Source: Halocynthiibacter sp. SDUM655004 (lineage in GTDB: Bacteria > Pseudomonadota > Alphaproteobacteria > Rhodobacterales > Rhodobacteraceae). Taken from it: a stretch of 64,000 bases of DNA. Position numbers and translations under genes: made by a program. This document shows, piece by piece, positions 55,645 through 63,423 of this stretch. The stretch lies in the NCBI RefSeq assembly GCF_026015885.1, contig NZ_JAPDUG010000002.1, forward strand, positions 496,001 through 560,000. Reading direction: 5' to 3'. Position 1 is the first letter of the stretch; every line of letters starts with the position of its first letter. Under the pieces are notes generated by a model. It was not told where the DNA came from. It saw nothing but the letters and a program-made list of their open reading frames with translations, and ran no database searches.

Positions 55645-56607
55645 ATGGCAAAAGCCGACTTTAACGACCGAATGTTGTCGCTGGGCCTCGCCCGCGTATC
55701 CGAAGCCGCCGCATTGGCCTCTGCTGACCTGATCGGTCGCGGAGACGAGAAAGCCGCAGACCAAGCCGCCGTCAATGCCATGCGCGAGCAACTCAATATG
55801 CTCGACATTAACGGCGTTGTTGTCATCGGTGAAGGTGAACGTGACGAGGCTCCAATGCTGTATATCGGCGAGGAAGTCGGCAGTGGCGATGGCCCTGCGG
55901 TTGATATCGCTCTCGACCCGCTCGAAGGCACGACGCTTACCGCGAAAGATATGCCCAACGCGCTTACCGTTATCGCCATGGGGCCGCGTGGCTCAATGCT
56001 GCATGCGCCAGATGTCTACATGGACAAGCTTGCGATCGGCCCAGGTTTTGCACCTGACACAGTTACGCTCGAAATGAGCCCAAGCGAACGCGTCTATGCT
56101 CTCGCCAAAGCCAAAGGATGCAAATCCAAGGACATCACTGTTTGTGTTCTGGAGCGTCCGCGCCACGTTGAGATGTTGAACGAACTTCGCGAAACTGGCG
56201 CTGCTATTCGCCTGATTACCGATGGCGACGTTGCTGGCGTGATCCACTGTGCGGAGGCCGACATTACCGGCATCGACATGTATATGGGGTCCGGTGGCGC
56301 ACCCGAAGGCGTTTTGGCTGCTGCCGCGCTGAAGTGCATGGGCGGACAGATTTATGGCCGTCTTGTATTCCGCAACGCTGACGAACGCGCACGCGCAACG
56401 CGCATCGGCATCGAGGATTTTGACCGCATCTATACCCGCGACGATCTCGTGACAGAGGATGTTATTTTCGCGGCGACCGGTGTTACCGATGGCTCTGTTG
56501 TGTCTGGCATCAAACGCGAAGTTGGCTACCTGACCACAGAAACGATCCTCATGCGGTCAAAAACCGGTTCTGTTCGCCGGATGATTTACCGCAACCCAAC
56601 TAAATAA
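55645..56607 (+). CDS. glpX: Class II fructose-1,6-bisphosphatase
   Basis: This 320-aa phosphatase of gluconeogenesis matches GlpX. Metal-binding segments are VVIGEGERDEAPMLYIGEEV and ALDPLEGTTLTAKD. The YMGSGGAPEGVLAAAALKC motif is typical. It may also act on sedoheptulose bisphosphate in some bacteria. The hom-glpX-recJ order is seen in many Rhodobacterales; that is from memory. A hairpin follows. Confidence 0.95.
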   Translation: MAKADFNDRMLSLGLARVSEAAALASADLIGRGDEKAADQAAVNAMREQLNMLDINGVVVIGEGERDEAPMLYIGEEVGSGDGPAVDIALDPLEGTTLTAKDMPNALTVIAMGPRGSMLHAPDVYMDKLAIGPGFAPDTVTLEMSPSERVYALAKAKGCKSKDITVCVLERPRHVEMLNELRETGAAIRLITDGDVAGVIHCAEADITGIDMYMGSGGAPEGVLAAAALKCMGGQIYGRLVFRNADERARATRIGIEDFDRIYTRDDLVTEDVIFAATGVTDGSVVSGIKREVGYLTTETILMRSKTGSVRRMIYRNPTK

Positions 56608-56618
56608 ATAGCAAAATC

Positions 56619-56656
56619 GCGCCTTGCTCATGTCAAACAGATTGCCAGCAAGGCGC
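56619..56656 (+). terminator. Hairpin between glpX and recJ
   Basis: A perfect 10-bp stem (GCGCCTTGCT with AGCAAGGCGC) with an 18-nt loop is followed only by ATTT. It may terminate part of the transcripts or protect the glpX 3' end. Confidence 0.5.
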
Positions 56657-56678
56657 ATTTACACATAGGTTTCGGGGT

Positions 56679-58430
56679 ATGGGTGATTTTCTAAATGTTT
56701 CCAACTCCCTGAGTGGACGACGCTGGGTCGGACCAAATGCTGAAACAGAGCGCGCAGCGCTTCACCTAGAACAGCAAACCGATTTAGCCGCACCATTGTG
56801 CCGAATATTAGCGCAGCGCAGCGTTACACCAGAAACAGCGAAACAGTTTCTTGAGCCCACACTGCGCGACCTCCTGCCCGACCCACATCAATTGCTAGAT
56901 ATGGAGAAAGCGGCGCGCCGCTTCCTCAAAGCGGTTCAGTCGAACGAGAAAATCGCAATCTTTGCGGACTACGACGTTGATGGTGGAACATCCGCTGCCC
57001 TTCTTATCGACTGGCTCAGACAGATGGGGCGAGAAGCCACGCTATATGTTCCCGACAGGATCGACGAAGGATATGGGCCAAACGACGAGGCCATGGCCAA
57101 ACTTGCGGCCTCTCACGACCTGATCGTCTGTGTTGACTGCGGAACCTTGTCTCATGGTCCGGTTAAGGCCGCCGTTGGCGCTGACGTGGTCATCCTTGAT
57201 CACCACCTCGGTGAGGAGACGCTTCCAGACGCCGTAGCTGTTGTTAACCCGAACCGGCAAGACGAGAGCGGCGAACTTGCCCATCTTTGTGCGGCTGCGG
57301 TTGTATTTCTCATGCTCGTTGAAGCAAACCGGCAGTTGCGTAGCGGCGGGGCGAAAGGCCCTGACTTGATGGCGATGCTCGATCTTGTCGCCCTTGCAAC
57401 TGTGGCGGATGTTGCGCCCTTGATCGGAGTGAACCGAGCTTTGGTACAGCAAGGCCTTAAAGTTATGGCCCAACGCAACAGGCCCGGGCTTGTTGCACTC
57501 GCAGATACCGCCAGAGCGGATTCCGCACCTAATTCCTATCACCTTGGCTTTCTCTATGGGCCACGCGTAAACGCAGGGGGCCGCATCGGCAAAGCGGACC
57601 TTGGCGCACGGCTTCTTGCAACGAATGATCCCTCCGAGGCCGAGGCACTTGCTCAGAAACTGGACGAGTTAAACACCGAACGCCGCGAAATCGAAGAGTC
57701 CGTTCGCGCAGCGGCGCTTGAACAGGCCGAAAGCCGAGGCATAGACGCACCGCTCGTCTGGGCGGCTGGTCAAGGGTGGCACGCAGGTGTTGTTGGAATC
57801 GTGGCGTCGCGCCTGAAGGAGGCTACAAATCGCCCAGCAATCGTGATTGGCCTGAACGACGGTGAAGGCAAAGGCTCTGGTCGATCGATTGCTGGCGTTG
57901 ATCTTGGTGCATCTATCCATCGGCTCGTGACTGAGGGGCTCCTCCTCAAAGGCGGCGGACACAAAATGGCCGCGGGCCTTACCGTTGCTGAAGACAAACT
58001 CGAAGCAGCGATGGAGCGTCTTTCCGAGCTTCTCGCAAAACAAGGCGCGGGTGACGCCGGACCGGCTGACCTACGGCTAGATGGGCTCTTGATGGGCGCA
58101 GGTGCCACCGTTGAACTGGTTCAAGACATCGAAAAGGCAGGTCCCTTTGGTGCTGGCGCCCCTGCCCCGCGGTTTGCCTTTCCAGACCAGCAGATCTTTT
58201 TCACCAAACGCGTTGGTGAGAGCCATCTGAAGCTGACATTTGGTGACGGCATCGGCCAACGCATCGAAGCAATATGTTTCGGCGCATTCGACAAACCGCT
58301 TGGTTCAGCACTTGAGAATCACAATGGCGCGCGTTTTCACCTCGCTGGGCGCTTGGAAATCAACACTTGGGGTGGTCGGCAAAAAATCCAGCTGCGCCTC
58401 GAAGATGCCGCCGCCGCATCAAGCGCCTAA
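56679..58430 (+). CDS. recJ: Single-stranded-DNA-specific exonuclease RecJ
   Basis: This 583-aa 5'-3' exonuclease of recombination and mismatch repair has the DHH-family motifs: FADYDVDGGTSAALL (motif I), VDCGT (II), LDHHLGE (III, DHH) and a C-terminal DHHA1 part with GGGHKMAAGLTV. ATG 56679 lies 71 bp after glpX; no strong binding site is visible apart from GGGGTATGGG overlap. Confidence 0.95.
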   Translation: MGDFLNVSNSLSGRRWVGPNAETERAALHLEQQTDLAAPLCRILAQRSVTPETAKQFLEPTLRDLLPDPHQLLDMEKAARRFLKAVQSNEKIAIFADYDVDGGTSAALLIDWLRQMGREATLYVPDRIDEGYGPNDEAMAKLAASHDLIVCVDCGTLSHGPVKAAVGADVVILDHHLGEETLPDAVAVVNPNRQDESGELAHLCAAAVVFLMLVEANRQLRSGGAKGPDLMAMLDLVALATVADVAPLIGVNRALVQQGLKVMAQRNRPGLVALADTARADSAPNSYHLGFLYGPRVNAGGRIGKADLGARLLATNDPSEAEALAQKLDELNTERREIEESVRAAALEQAESRGIDAPLVWAAGQGWHAGVVGIVASRLKEATNRPAIVIGLNDGEGKGSGRSIAGVDLGASIHRLVTEGLLLKGGGHKMAAGLTVAEDKLEAAMERLSELLAKQGAGDAGPADLRLDGLLMGAGATVELVQDIEKAGPFGAGAPAPRFAFPDQQIFFTKRVGESHLKLTFGDGIGQRIEAICFGAFDKPLGSALENHNGARFHLAGRLEINTWGGRQKIQLRLEDAAAASSA

Positions 58431-58495
58431 ATATATGAAAAACATATACAAATACACGAACTGCGATTTTTTTTGCATTTCTGTTAAAAAGCCTC

Positions 58496-58524
58496 TTGCG
58501 CAGGGCAAAAGCTTTGCCTAGAAA
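58496..58524 (+). promoter_or_regulatory. Sigma-70-like promoter of tRNA-Glu
   Basis: TTGCGC and TAGAAA are spaced by exactly 17 bases, and the -10 element ends 18 bases before the first tRNA base. The matches to consensus are 3/6 and 4/6, so this is plausible but not strong. Confidence 0.4.
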
Positions 58525-58542
58525 CCGCCTCACAGAGTAAGT

Positions 58543-58617
58543 GGCCCGTTCGTCTATCGGTTAGGACGCCAGGTTTTCAACCTGGAAAGAGGGGTTCGAT
58601 TCCCCTACGGGCTGCCA
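58543..58617 (+). tRNA. tRNA-Glu (anticodon TTC)
   Basis: A 75-nt cloverleaf with encoded CCA. The acceptor GGCCCGT pairs with ACGGGCT (G1-U72 wobble), anticodon stem CCAGG/CCTGG encloses TTTTCAA with anticodon TTC, and the T-arm is AGGGG-TTCGATT-CCCCT. Discriminator G73 fits glutamate. The 188-bp stretch after it contains only a minus-strand terminator. Confidence 0.98.
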
Positions 58618-58727
58618 TTTCCTCCCTCTAAATTGTTGATTAGACAAGATATCGCTCAACGCATCCGTGCGCATGAGCCGATTGATCAATGCACTTTCCA
58701 AAGTCGACATACTGATTTGCGCATACC

Positions 58728-58757
58728 AAAAATGGCGACATGTTTCAGTCGCCATTT
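58728..58757 (-). terminator. Terminator of the sugar-acid operon
   Basis: On the minus strand a perfect 9-bp stem (AAATGGCGA with TCGCCATTT, 10-nt loop) ends in TTTTT. It lies 49 bases after the DapA-like gene's stop. Confidence 0.75.
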
Positions 58758-58805
58758 CATGTTCTTATCGATTGTTAAGAGGCACGAAGCCATTGGCGCA
58801 GAAGG

Positions 58806-59705
58806 CTAAATTTGGCTAACCTTCTGTGTGTTTAGGCGTTTTAGCAACTGTTCAAGCTCGGCTTGGCTGACGTCGTCAATCTTTGCGGTTGGCGGACGTA
58901 CACGCGGACTACGGAAGACATTAGCCTGACACAAAAGCGTCTTGTGTACGTGATAAAACATATCCGCCCCCTGAAAGCCCAGCCGGCTCACAGGCAAGAT
59001 ACACTCCTCCAAAATGGCTGCAGCTTCGCCCTCATCTCCCGCTTCTAGCGCGCGCCAGACAGCCATAAAGACTCCAGCCTGACTAGCAAACGGCATGGTA
59101 CCGCGCGCGCCGCGTCTGTGCTCTTCGATGAGCGTTCCGCCTCCTGCGCCACCAAGCACTGTAAGCTTATCCCCGACCACATCCACCATCGCCGAAACCT
59201 GCGCAACCGTCGGGTTTGTTTCAACTTTGATGGTGTCCACGAGCGGCACTTCTTCTGCGATTTTCAACGCCAATGCCGGCGAGATCGGTGACTGTGGCAC
59301 ATCCTGAAGTATGATCGGCAGCTGGGCTGCTTCTGCCACTGCCGAAAGATGCTCAATGACCGAGTCTGGCCCCGTAGCAAAAAAATCTGGTGGCCAGATC
59401 ATAAGGCGCGAGGCCCCTGCTTCCGCTGCTTCGGCTGCAAGTTGTACCGCTGGCGCTGTGCCAGGGGCGGACGTGTTCATAACAACGGGAACGCGCCCAT
59501 CAACCTGATCCACGACAGCACGCAAGACTTCGCGCCGCTCTTTGGGGGTGAGCTTGAAAATCTCGCTACCGATGGCAATACCAATGCCGGAAACCCCGGT
59601 ATTGAGGGTCGCATCGACCTCAATTCGTAAGCTACCAAAATCAACGTCAAAGTTGCTGTCAAACGGTGTTAATAGAATAGGAACAATGCCAGTTAGTCCG
59701 GACAT
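58806..59705 (-). CDS. DapA-like (dihydrodipicolinate synthase family) aldolase
   Basis: This 299-aa TIM-barrel protein has the Schiff-base lysine in VDTIKVETNP and the family opening VPILLTPFD. Two departures from true DapA are visible: GTTGE is replaced by IGSEIFKLT, and the catalytic tyrosine region YNxP reads LQDVPQSP. This fits aldolases of 2-keto-3-deoxy sugar acids rather than lysine synthesis. It is the last gene of the row and overlaps the mutarotase by 13 bases. Likely job: final cleavage of the keto-deoxy acid; inference. Confidence 0.85.
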   Translation of the reverse strand: MSGLTGIVPILLTPFDSNFDVDFGSLRIEVDATLNTGVSGIGIAIGSEIFKLTPKERREVLRAVVDQVDGRVPVVMNTSAPGTAPAVQLAAEAAEAGASRLMIWPPDFFATGPDSVIEHLSAVAEAAQLPIILQDVPQSPISPALALKIAEEVPLVDTIKVETNPTVAQVSAMVDVVGDKLTVLGGAGGGTLIEEHRRGARGTMPFASQAGVFMAVWRALEAGDEGEAAAILEECILPVSRLGFQGADMFYHVHKTLLCQANVFRSPRVRPPTAKIDDVSQAELEQLLKRLNTQKVSQI

Positions 59706-60037
59706 TTAGCTCTCTCCGATGTGGTTTCAAAAGCGAAGACTTCGCTCAAAGGTGTGTGTTTGGGGCGATTGCCGGCTTCAGTTTCCATCAGCGGCGCCAT
59801 TTTGCTCCACCAGCGGTTCATCAACTCAGACGGCGGCTGCTCGGCTGTTGGAAACGGCTCGGCCCGCTCCTGAAATGCAAAAATTGTGGTTCCGGTGCGA
59901 AAAAGGTAGTAGCGGATGATGCCACTTTCCTCCATCTGGCGCCGCATCTCGGGCCAGATTTCGGCATGAGCGGAATCGTAGGCCTTCTCTGCCCCTTCTT
60001 TGATTTGCATGCTCCAGCTGCGGCGATAAAGCGTCAT
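59693..60037 (-). CDS. rhaM: L-rhamnose mutarotase-like protein
   Basis: This 114-aa protein matches the L-rhamnose mutarotase family (RhaM/RhaU): RRSWSMQIKEGAEKAYDSAH, AEIWPEMRRQM with the HxxxWPE signature, and RYYLFRTG. The enzyme equilibrates anomers after uptake. ATG 60037 overlaps the dehydratase stop by four bases (ATGA); the longer frame to 60070 has no support. Its presence is the best hint that the cassette serves rhamnose or a related sugar. Confidence 0.88.
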   Translation of the reverse strand: MTLYRRSWSMQIKEGAEKAYDSAHAEIWPEMRRQMEESGIIRYYLFRTGTTIFAFQERAEPFPTAEQPPSELMNRWWSKMAPLMETEAGNRPKHTPLSEVFAFETTSERAKCPD

Positions 60038-61197
60038 GTCGCCACCGTATTGTCGTTGATGTGATCCCATATGATTTCGTAACCAAGGCCAGGCGCACTC
60101 GGCAGCGCCACATAGCCTTCGTCATCCATCGGGTCGCAATTCCGCTCCAAATAGGGGTGCGGCGCATCATAGTTAACCCCGGGTGCAAGAAGCCCCTTCT
60201 CATACCACTCGCTGGTGTCTTCGGATGTCGCTCCCATGACCTGCAGATTGCCCCAACCTGCCATGTGAATTTCGCAGCGCTGCCCATAGGCTTCGCAAAC
60301 AATCGCGGTTTTCCGACATCCGGTTACGCCACCGCGACGAATATCCATGCGGCTCATGTCTGAGGCGCCGCGCAAAATCCATTCTGCACGCGTAAATACG
60401 CCGCCCGCCGCAATTTCTGGCGCGAGAATTGGAATTGAAAGTTCGCGGCAAAGCCGTACGTAGCTTTCAACTCGATATTCCGGCATTGGATGCTCGAACC
60501 AGTAATAGTCGTTCTTTTCCAGTTCGCGCCCGACCTTGATCGTTTCTTCGAGCGTGTGATACGTGCCCCAAACGTCGTACATCAAAACCATATCCGGCCC
60601 GACAGCTTCTCGGACGAGGTTCAAAGTTTCGATATCGGCTTTGATGTTGGACGGGCGCCCCTTGGTCGGCTTTCCAGTATCTGGGTTCCAAAAATAGTGG
60701 GGATGAATTTTATAGGCCTTGTACCCTTCGGCTTTGCAGGCAAGCGCGTGTTCGGCATATACCTCTGGCTTGCCAATATTTGGATAGGTTGAGGCATAGG
60801 CGGGCACCTTGTCGCGTGCGCCCCCCATCAATTTGTAAACAGGAAGCCCCGTTGCCCGCCCTGCTAAATCCCACAGAGCGCAGTCAATCACGCTTTGGGC
60901 AACTTCCGGCAGATTTGCGACCCACATCCATTTCCAAATTGCTTCACGATCAAACGGGTCTTCGCCAAGCAATAAATCACGCACGCGACCTTCGATGAGA
61001 CGTTGCTCATCCGGCGTCATTCCATCTTGGTCGCCGTGCTTGCCGCCACCAAAGAAATAGCCCGTCAGCCCTTCATCAGTATCAATACACGTTACAGTCT
61101 GACTTACCTCGGCGTTGGGTTTGAGCCGTCCATGGCCGATATCCCACCGATCCGCATGGGTGCGGAATCGGATCACCCTTACGTCGCTGATTTTCAT
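60034..61197 (-). CDS. Enolase-superfamily dehydratase (mandelate racemase/muconate lactonizing family)
   Basis: This 387-aa protein has the family metal ligands in MYDVWGTY (D), YYWFEHPMPE (E) and LAPEIAAGG (E), the YKAYKIHP second-strand lysine motif, and the Asp-His dyad DIRRGG / EIHMAGWG. These mark the mandelate-racemase subgroup, mainly acid-sugar dehydratases. Substrate unknown. It overlaps the ATPase gene and the mutarotase gene by four bases each, so the row is tightly coupled. Confidence 0.88.
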   Translation of the reverse strand: MKISDVRVIRFRTHADRWDIGHGRLKPNAEVSQTVTCIDTDEGLTGYFFGGGKHGDQDGMTPDEQRLIEGRVRDLLLGEDPFDREAIWKWMWVANLPEVAQSVIDCALWDLAGRATGLPVYKLMGGARDKVPAYASTYPNIGKPEVYAEHALACKAEGYKAYKIHPHYFWNPDTGKPTKGRPSNIKADIETLNLVREAVGPDMVLMYDVWGTYHTLEETIKVGRELEKNDYYWFEHPMPEYRVESYVRLCRELSIPILAPEIAAGGVFTRAEWILRGASDMSRMDIRRGGVTGCRKTAIVCEAYGQRCEIHMAGWGNLQVMGATSEDTSEWYEKGLLAPGVNYDAPHPYLERNCDPMDDEGYVALPSAPGLGYEIIWDHINDNTVAT

Positions 61198-62264
61198 TGG
61201 GCTTGACCACCTTCAGCGAGTGACCGCTCCGTTTCGGAGTCAAAACAGTGCAGCTTGCCTTCGATCACTTCGAAGAACACTTGATCCCCGACCGAATGCG
61301 TTATGCGGTCGCGTGTGGTCATGATGATGGCTTCATTTTCTGTCCGAAGCGTGAGTTGGGTCTCTGCGCCTGTCGGCTCGATCAAGGCGACCTTCGCAGC
61401 GATACCCTTCTCGGCAAGACGAATGTCCTCCGGACGGAATCCGGCGATGACCTTTTGACCAGAAGCAACCGTGGCATTCGGTGTTCCGAGCAATTCTTGT
61501 GTGGTTGTCTTGAGTGCTTTCCCATCACCAACAGCATCAATAAAGTTCATAGCGGGCGAACCGATAAACCCAGCCACAAACACGCTGGCAGGATTGTCAT
61601 AGAGCTCGATTGGCGAGCCGATTTGCTCTACATGTCCGCCCCGCATTACAACGATTTTGTCAGCCATTGTCATGGCCTCGATCTGGTCGTGTGTTACATA
61701 GATCGTGGTGGTCTTGAGGCGCTGGTGCAGCTCTTTGATTTCCGAGCGCATTTGCACACGCAGCTTTGCATCAAGGTTCGAAAGCGGTTCATCAAAGAGA
61801 AACACTTTCGGGTCACGTACGATCGCTCGACCCATCGCAACACGCTGTCGCTGACCACCGGAAAGCTGGCGCGGGTAACGATCTAGCAGAGCGTTCAAAT
61901 CAAGAATTTCTGCTGCGGCCTTAACCTTTTTGTCGATCTCTTCCTGAGACTCCTTGGCCAGACGCAACGAAAAGCCCATGTTCTTGGCAACCGTCATATG
62001 CGGGTATAGCGCATAGTTCTGGAACACCATGGCGATGTCGCGCTCTTTGGGCACGAGGGTGTTAATTACCGTATCATCAACCGAGATCTCACCGTCGCTG
62101 ATGGTTTCCAATCCTGCGATGGAGCGAAGGAGCGTAGACTTACCGCACCCCGACGGGCCAACCAGAACGGTGAACTCACCATCCTTAATGTCGAGATCAA
62201 TTCCGTGCAGCACTTCGACCGCGCCATACGATTTCCGAATATTTCTGAGTGTGACAGATCCCAT
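61194..62264 (-). CDS. Sugar ABC transporter ATP-binding protein (UgpC/MalK type)
   Basis: This 356-aa ATPase has Walker A GPSGCGKST, signature LSGGQRQRVAMGRA, Walker B VFLFDEPLSNLD and a C-terminal MalK/TOBE regulatory domain (AGFRPEDIRL). It powers a carbohydrate importer whose permease lies upstream at the window edge. ATG 62264 is chosen (MGSVTLRNIRKSYG); the open frame to 62474 is antisense-like and not family sequence. Confidence 0.94.
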   Translation of the reverse strand: MGSVTLRNIRKSYGAVEVLHGIDLDIKDGEFTVLVGPSGCGKSTLLRSIAGLETISDGEISVDDTVINTLVPKERDIAMVFQNYALYPHMTVAKNMGFSLRLAKESQEEIDKKVKAAAEILDLNALLDRYPRQLSGGQRQRVAMGRAIVRDPKVFLFDEPLSNLDAKLRVQMRSEIKELHQRLKTTTIYVTHDQIEAMTMADKIVVMRGGHVEQIGSPIELYDNPASVFVAGFIGSPAMNFIDAVGDGKALKTTTQELLGTPNATVASGQKVIAGFRPEDIRLAEKGIAAKVALIEPTGAETQLTLRTENEAIIMTTRDRITHSVGDQVFFEVIEGKLHCFDSETERSLAEGGQAQ

Positions 62265-62268
62265 TGGT

Positions 62269-63423
62269 TTACCCTCTCTTGGTGTCAATTGCGGCGCCGT
62301 CAAAGGCTTCCAGTGCATAGTTTGGCGGGCGATTGCCAGCCGGATTGCGGGGGATAGGCACATGCCCATCCGTAATTTTCGGGCGCGGGCCCATAAGTTC
62401 GTAAAGAAGGGACTCTTCGCCACGATCCACACATTCAACAAGCGCGCCGCCCTGACGTGTGGCCGCAAGCGCAAGTGCCCAAGGCTGTTCGCATGTGTTG
62501 TGCAAGATCACCGGAACCTTTGCCTCATTGGCCAGATCAAGGATCTCAAGTGTCTCGGTAATCCCACCAGCCCAAGCAACATCGGGCTGCAATATTCCGA
62601 CAACGCCGGTCCGCAACAAATCCGCGCAATCGGCTTTGGAAAACGCGAAGTTTCCAAGAGCCAGCGAGATTTCTGGATCCAGCCCATCGCGAATTTTCTG
62701 CAAGCCCTCAACATCCTGCGGATGAATCGGGTCTTCGATCCACGCAATTGGAATGTCCTTCATCGCCTCTGCGAAACGGAGCGTGTAATCGGCATCCCAC
62801 GCAAGGAACGCGTCAATCATGATCGGCACATCAGGGCCAGCCGCTTCTGCAAAACGCTTCATCAAGGCAACATTGGCCTCTAGCCCCTCGCGTCCGGATT
62901 CCGGACCGTAAGGCGCCGCAGCTTTTAGGCCAGCAGTAGCAATTCCGTCGAAAGCCTCGGGCCGTGAGGTCGTCATGTAAACAGGAAGCCGTTCGACTTT
63001 AGAACCGCCAAGCTGCTCCAGCAGCGTTCCTGCTGACAATTTCGCCTGTAAATCCCAAAGCGCGATATCAACTCCGGCAACGGCCATCATGGCAAAGCCA
63101 GATCGGTCATTTGGCAGGAGCGCCGCTGACATTTGTGCATTCAGAGTGGCAATATCTTCGCAGACCTCCCCTTCCAGCAACCGCGCCAGATGGCTGTTAA
63201 TGATAAGCTCAACAACCTCCCCGCCGTTCGTGCACCCCCAACCAACGGTGCCGCTCTCGTCCTCAACGCGAACGAACACCTTTTTTGTTGGCCACATCCA
63301 GCTTGCGCGTTGCTCGGCAAACCGCGCAAACTTGGACATAGGAGAGGCAACGCGGGAGGTTTGGAGCTTCTGGTTATTGAAGCCACAATCCACCGCCCGT
63401 GCCATGATCGAGGTGATCTTCAT
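62269..63423 (-). CDS. Second enolase-superfamily protein, rhamnonate-dehydratase-like
   Basis: This 384-aa protein resembles L-rhamnonate dehydratase in layout: AGLKAAAPYGPESGREGLEA, then MIDAFLAWD (metal D) and AWIEDPIHP (metal E), the dyad aspartate in LQPDVAWAGG and histidine in HNTCEQPW. Where the third metal ligand (usually G-E) is expected it reads SLALGNFAFS, so the glutamate is replaced by asparagine. It is five bases from the ATPase gene and overlaps the permease stop by four. Confidence 0.85.
   Translation of the reverse strand: MKITSIMARAVDCGFNNQKLQTSRVASPMSKFARFAEQRASWMWPTKKVFVRVEDESGTVGWGCTNGGEVVELIINSHLARLLEGEVCEDIATLNAQMSAALLPNDRSGFAMMAVAGVDIALWDLQAKLSAGTLLEQLGGSKVERLPVYMTTSRPEAFDGIATAGLKAAAPYGPESGREGLEANVALMKRFAEAAGPDVPIMIDAFLAWDADYTLRFAEAMKDIPIAWIEDPIHPQDVEGLQKIRDGLDPEISLALGNFAFSKADCADLLRTGVVGILQPDVAWAGGITETLEILDLANEAKVPVILHNTCEQPWALALAATRQGGALVECVDRGEESLLYELMGPRPKITDGHVPIPRNPAGNRPPNYALEAFDGAAIDTKRG

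Noticed and set aside
58561-58755. 64-residue open frame on the minus strand over tRNA-Glu
   Set aside because: It overlaps a complete tRNA gene and has no ribosome binding site.
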